NCBI RefSeq assembly: GCF_000143845.1
Contig: NC_014363.1
Span: 1,101,186-1,165,185 of the forward strand
Length of the DNA stretch: 64,000 nucleotides
Source: Olsenella uli DSM 7084
GTDB taxonomy: Bacteria; Actinomycetota; Coriobacteriia; Coriobacteriales; Atopobiaceae
Direction of reading: 5' to 3'
Program-made: the position numbers and the translations under genes
The notes under the pieces: model-generated
Database searches by the model: none
What the model was told of the DNA's origin: nothing
The model's input: only the letters and a program-made list of their open reading frames with translations
In this document: piece after piece, positions 61,656 through 64,000 of the stretch
Layout: every line of letters starts with the position of its first letter
Position numbering within the stretch: the first letter of the stretch is position 1

Positions 61656-64000
61656 CTACTGGTCGTACTCGGTGCGGTAGATGACCTCGTCCTGGATGGG
61701 CTTGCCGATCTCGCACCAGTACTGGGTGAAGCCTGCGACGCGGACCATGAGGTCGCGGTACTCCTCGGGCTTCTGCTGGGCAGCGCGCAGCACCTTGGAA
61801 CTGGTGATGTTGAACTGCACATGGAAGCCGCCCTTGCGCATGTAGGCACGGATGACGTCGAGGAGCTTGCGGGTGCCCTGGGCGCCCTTGACGGCCGTCG
61901 GGTGAATCTTGACGTTCATCTGAGCGTTCTGGCACATGGAGTGGTCATAGCAGGTGGCGGACTCGAAGACGGCGTAGATGCCGTTCTTGTCGGTGGCGGC
62001 GGCGGCGGAGACGGAGCCGTCGGAGTAGGTGGTGCCGGCAAGGCGGCCACCGGCGTCGGCCAAGGTGATGGCGCCCTGCGGACCATGCGTGGAGACGGAG
62101 ATCTGGCACATGTAGAGCGGCTTGCCCATGTAGGACTTGCAGGCCGGGACAAGCTTCTTCATGAGGATCTCGTAGTCGACCATGAGGCTGTCGACGTAGG
62201 GGTCGGCGTTGCCGAACTTGGGGGCGTTCACGCAGTCGAAGAAGATCTTCTCGTACTTGGGAGCATCCTCGGTGGCCTCGCGATGGTCGGGCGAGAACAC
62301 GCCGGTCTCGAAGGCGGTCTTGAACCCGAAGTTGTTGAGGAGGGCGTCGGTCATCTCCTCGATGGTGTACTTCTTCTCGTCATAGACATTCTTCTTCAGC
62401 GATGCCATGGCGTTGATGAAGGTGACGGTGCCGCAGGATTCGAAGTTGATGGTGGCGTTATAGCGGCAGCCCATGTTGGAGAGCGTCTGGCCCTTGGCGA
62501 AGCAGTCGGGCTTCAGCAGGGAGGCGACGGTCGGCGGGTTGATCTTGCGCCAGATGTCCATCTGGATGTTGTTGACCCTGTTGGAGATCTCGAGGAGCTC
62601 CTCCATGTAGGCGCTCCAGACATCCCAGACGTCCTGGAGGGTCTCGAGCTTGTTGTTGTGGGGCTCGAAGACCTGGATGCCGGTCCGCACGTCACGTCCG
62701 TTGGTGAGGACGAGCTCGAGCATCTTGGGCAGTCCGGTGAAGTGGATTCCGGTGCCAGCGGTGGGACCAGCGCCACCAGGAACCATGGTGACCTTGCCGT
62801 CATAGTGCAGCGGCAGGAAGGTCCCGGGAGAGGACTCGAGGCAGCCGCCGAGCATCCAGGCGCGGGCGTCCTCGACGGTCATGTCCTCGTCGTGGTAGTT
62901 GCGGAGCATGTAGTTCATGCCGGTCTGGTTGTTCATCCACGCGGGGTAGCCCATGCCACCCTTGCAGCAGCGGGCGGCCTTCATGAGGAAGTCCTCGGGG
63001 GTCTTCTCGTCATAGAGGACGGAGAGCGTGGGCTGGGTGGTCTTGCCGCGCGTGCCGGCCTCGACGATGAGGTACTCGAGCGGGGTCACGGCGGTCAGGC
63101 CGTCAAGGCCCAGGCCACCAAGGCCAAGGTTGTTGAAGGTGTTGCCCGAGAGAACGCCACCGGTGACGCCAGAGGAGGCGAAGCACTCGATCGAGGTGAT
63201 CTTGATGCGGTAGAGCTCGAGCAGCTCGATGGCGTCTTCCTCGGTGATCTTGCCCTCGCGGAGATCCTTGGCGTAGAACGGCTGCAGGACCTGGCCGATG
63301 CGGCCGATGGACTGACCGGACTGGGGGTCCTCGTTGACGACGGCGAGGTGGAGCAGGAAGGTGAGCTGAAGGGCCTCGCGGAAGCTGGAGGGCTGCTTGT
63401 GAGCAATGTTGTGCATCACGACAGCGATATCCTCGTAATCCTTCTTCTGCTGGGGGTCGGTCTCGAGCTCAGCCTGGAAGGTGGCCCTCTTGGCATAGTT
63501 CTCGGCCCACTGGATGAGGCCCTTGATGATCTCCTTCATGGCGATGTAGTAGTAGCCACGGCTCATGCCGAGGACGCCGTCGCCGTTGTCAGCCTCGCCC
63601 AGGAGATCGGCGATCTTCTCGTCGCACATCTCAAGCAGGCGGTCAAAGCCGTACTCGAGAGGCATGTAGTAGTTCATGACCTCGCGGCCCTGAGGGATGG
63701 CCCAGGAGTCGAACATGACCAGGACGGTGTCGCGATAGCTCTTGTACTTGTAGTAATCAGGGATCATCGCAGAGTACTCGGCGGTCTTGACCTCGACGGA
63801 GTTGGTCATCCAGTAACGGGCGACCTTGACGAGGACGGGGATCTCCTCCTTGCGCAGACCGAACTTCTGGGCGATGGAGACGACGTTGCCGAAAGACTTG
63901 GTGACGTTGCCACCGCCGGCACCGACCTGGGAGACGCTGTCGGCGGCGGAGAGGGCGGGGGCGTCGGCCTGGGCGAGAAGGGCCTCGGCCTGGGCGTTGA
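61656..64000 (-). CDS. hpdB: 4-Hydroxyphenylacetate (arylacetate) decarboxylase, large glycyl-radical subunit, 5' end outside window
   Basis: Radical enzyme that decarboxylates 4-hydroxyphenylacetate to p-cresol. About 780 codons are visible and the frame is still open at 64000, so about 120 N-terminal residues lie outside. The thiyl cysteine and its glutamate are in GGCLESSPG (Cys codon 62841-62843, Glu codon 62835-62837). The glycyl-radical glycine lies in VRVAGFTQYW (codon 61731-61733). The His in TGIHF (62742-62744) and the Glu in FESCGT (62439-62441), which contact substrate in characterised enzymes, are kept. The small subunit next door supports this class over indoleacetate decarboxylase, but a broader arylacetate specificity is possible. 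Confidence 0.93.
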   Translation of the reverse strand, partial: NAQAEALLAQADAPALSAADSVSQVGAGGGNVTKSFGNVVSIAQKFGLRKEEIPVLVKVARYWMTNSVEVKTAEYSAMIPDYYKYKSYRDTVLVMFDSWAIPQGREVMNYYMPLEYGFDRLLEMCDEKIADLLGEADNGDGVLGMSRGYYYIAMKEIIKGLIQWAENYAKRATFQAELETDPQQKKDYEDIAVVMHNIAHKQPSSFREALQLTFLLHLAVVNEDPQSGQSIGRIGQVLQPFYAKDLREGKITEEDAIELLELYRIKITSIECFASSGVTGGVLSGNTFNNLGLGGLGLDGLTAVTPLEYLIVEAGTRGKTTQPTLSVLYDEKTPEDFLMKAARCCKGGMGYPAWMNNQTGMNYMLRNYHDEDMTVEDARAWMLGGCLESSPGTFLPLHYDGKVTMVPGGAGPTAGTGIHFTGLPKMLELVLTNGRDVRTGIQVFEPHNNKLETLQDVWDVWSAYMEELLEISNRVNNIQMDIWRKINPPTVASLLKPDCFAKGQTLSNMGCRYNATINFESCGTVTFINAMASLKKNVYDEKKYTIEEMTDALLNNFGFKTAFETGVFSPDHREATEDAPKYEKIFFDCVNAPKFGNADPYVDSLMVDYEILMKKLVPACKSYMGKPLYMCQISVSTHGPQGAITLADAGGRLAGTTYSDGSVSAAAATDKNGIYAVFESATCYDHSMCQNAQMNVKIHPTAVKGAQGTRKLLDVIRAYMRKGGFHVQFNITSSKVLRAAQQKPEEYRDLMVRVAGFTQYWCEIGKPIQDEVIYRTEYDQ

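Noticed and set aside
61656-63809. HpdB starting at the internal ATG at 63809
   Set aside because: The same frame stays open to the edge of the window and the translated upstream part (ending VPVLVKVARYW) is like the known HpdB N-terminal region, so the gene is cut by the window, not short.

Overview
The window looks like chromosomal DNA of a GC-rich anaerobic actinobacterium of the class Coriobacteriia, probably Atopobiaceae close to Olsenella. Three things support this: an actinobacterial integration host factor (mihF) next to gmk and rpoZ, a NAD-linked class 1B dihydroorotate dehydrogenase (pyrD with pyrK), and an arylacetate-decarboxylase (hpd) locus of the kind known in p-cresol- and skatole-forming Olsenella. 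Taxonomy is inferred from gene content; no search was run.

1-17.3 kb is housekeeping, almost all on the minus strand. It holds lepA-dus-hemW-dnaJ (dnaJ cut by the window edge), a plus-strand rpsT with its terminator, the competence genes comEA-comEC with holA, mihF-gmk-rpoZ-thiI, and a complete pyr operon pyrR-B-C-K-D-F behind a leader that looks like a transcription attenuator. 17.3-20.4 kb has a glycan ABC exporter, a family 2 glycosyltransferase and tRNA-Asn. 20.6-32.0 kb is one long translation/transcription/replication operon, rimP-nusA-infB-rbfA-nrnA-truB-ribF-dnaG-rpoD, with a clear promoter upstream.

32.0-51.5 kb is accessory metabolism. On the minus strand a PucR-type regulator sits upstream of an iron-sulfur flavoprotein, a fumarate-reductase-like flavoprotein, a large NuoG/GltD-like iron-sulfur flavoprotein and a NuoF-tail/ferredoxin protein. 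Together they could carry electrons from NAD(P)H to an organic acceptor. Divergently, on the plus strand, lie a CocE-type hydrolase, an MFS carrier, a stand-alone acyl carrier protein, a phosphate acyltransferase, a small membrane protein, a butyrate-kinase-family enzyme and a second MFS carrier. This is a plausible route from an imported ester or acyl compound to an acyl phosphate and ATP. After it come a metallo-beta-lactamase-fold hydrolase with a small membrane protein (minus strand), and a short-chain dehydrogenase with a decayed kdgT-like permease.

51.5-57.8 kb has leuS, a gene-free stretch with repeated TTTTGTGA motifs, and a D,D-carboxypeptidase divergent from a VanRS-like two-component pair. 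57.9-64.0 kb is an arylacetate decarboxylase operon reading leftwards: glycyl-radical subunit hpdB (5' end outside the window), small iron-sulfur subunit hpdC, activase hpdA, a TPR protein with an N-terminal cysteine cluster, and an MFS carrier. It probably turns 4-hydroxyphenylacetate into p-cresol. No rRNA, CRISPR array, insertion sequence or prophage was seen.
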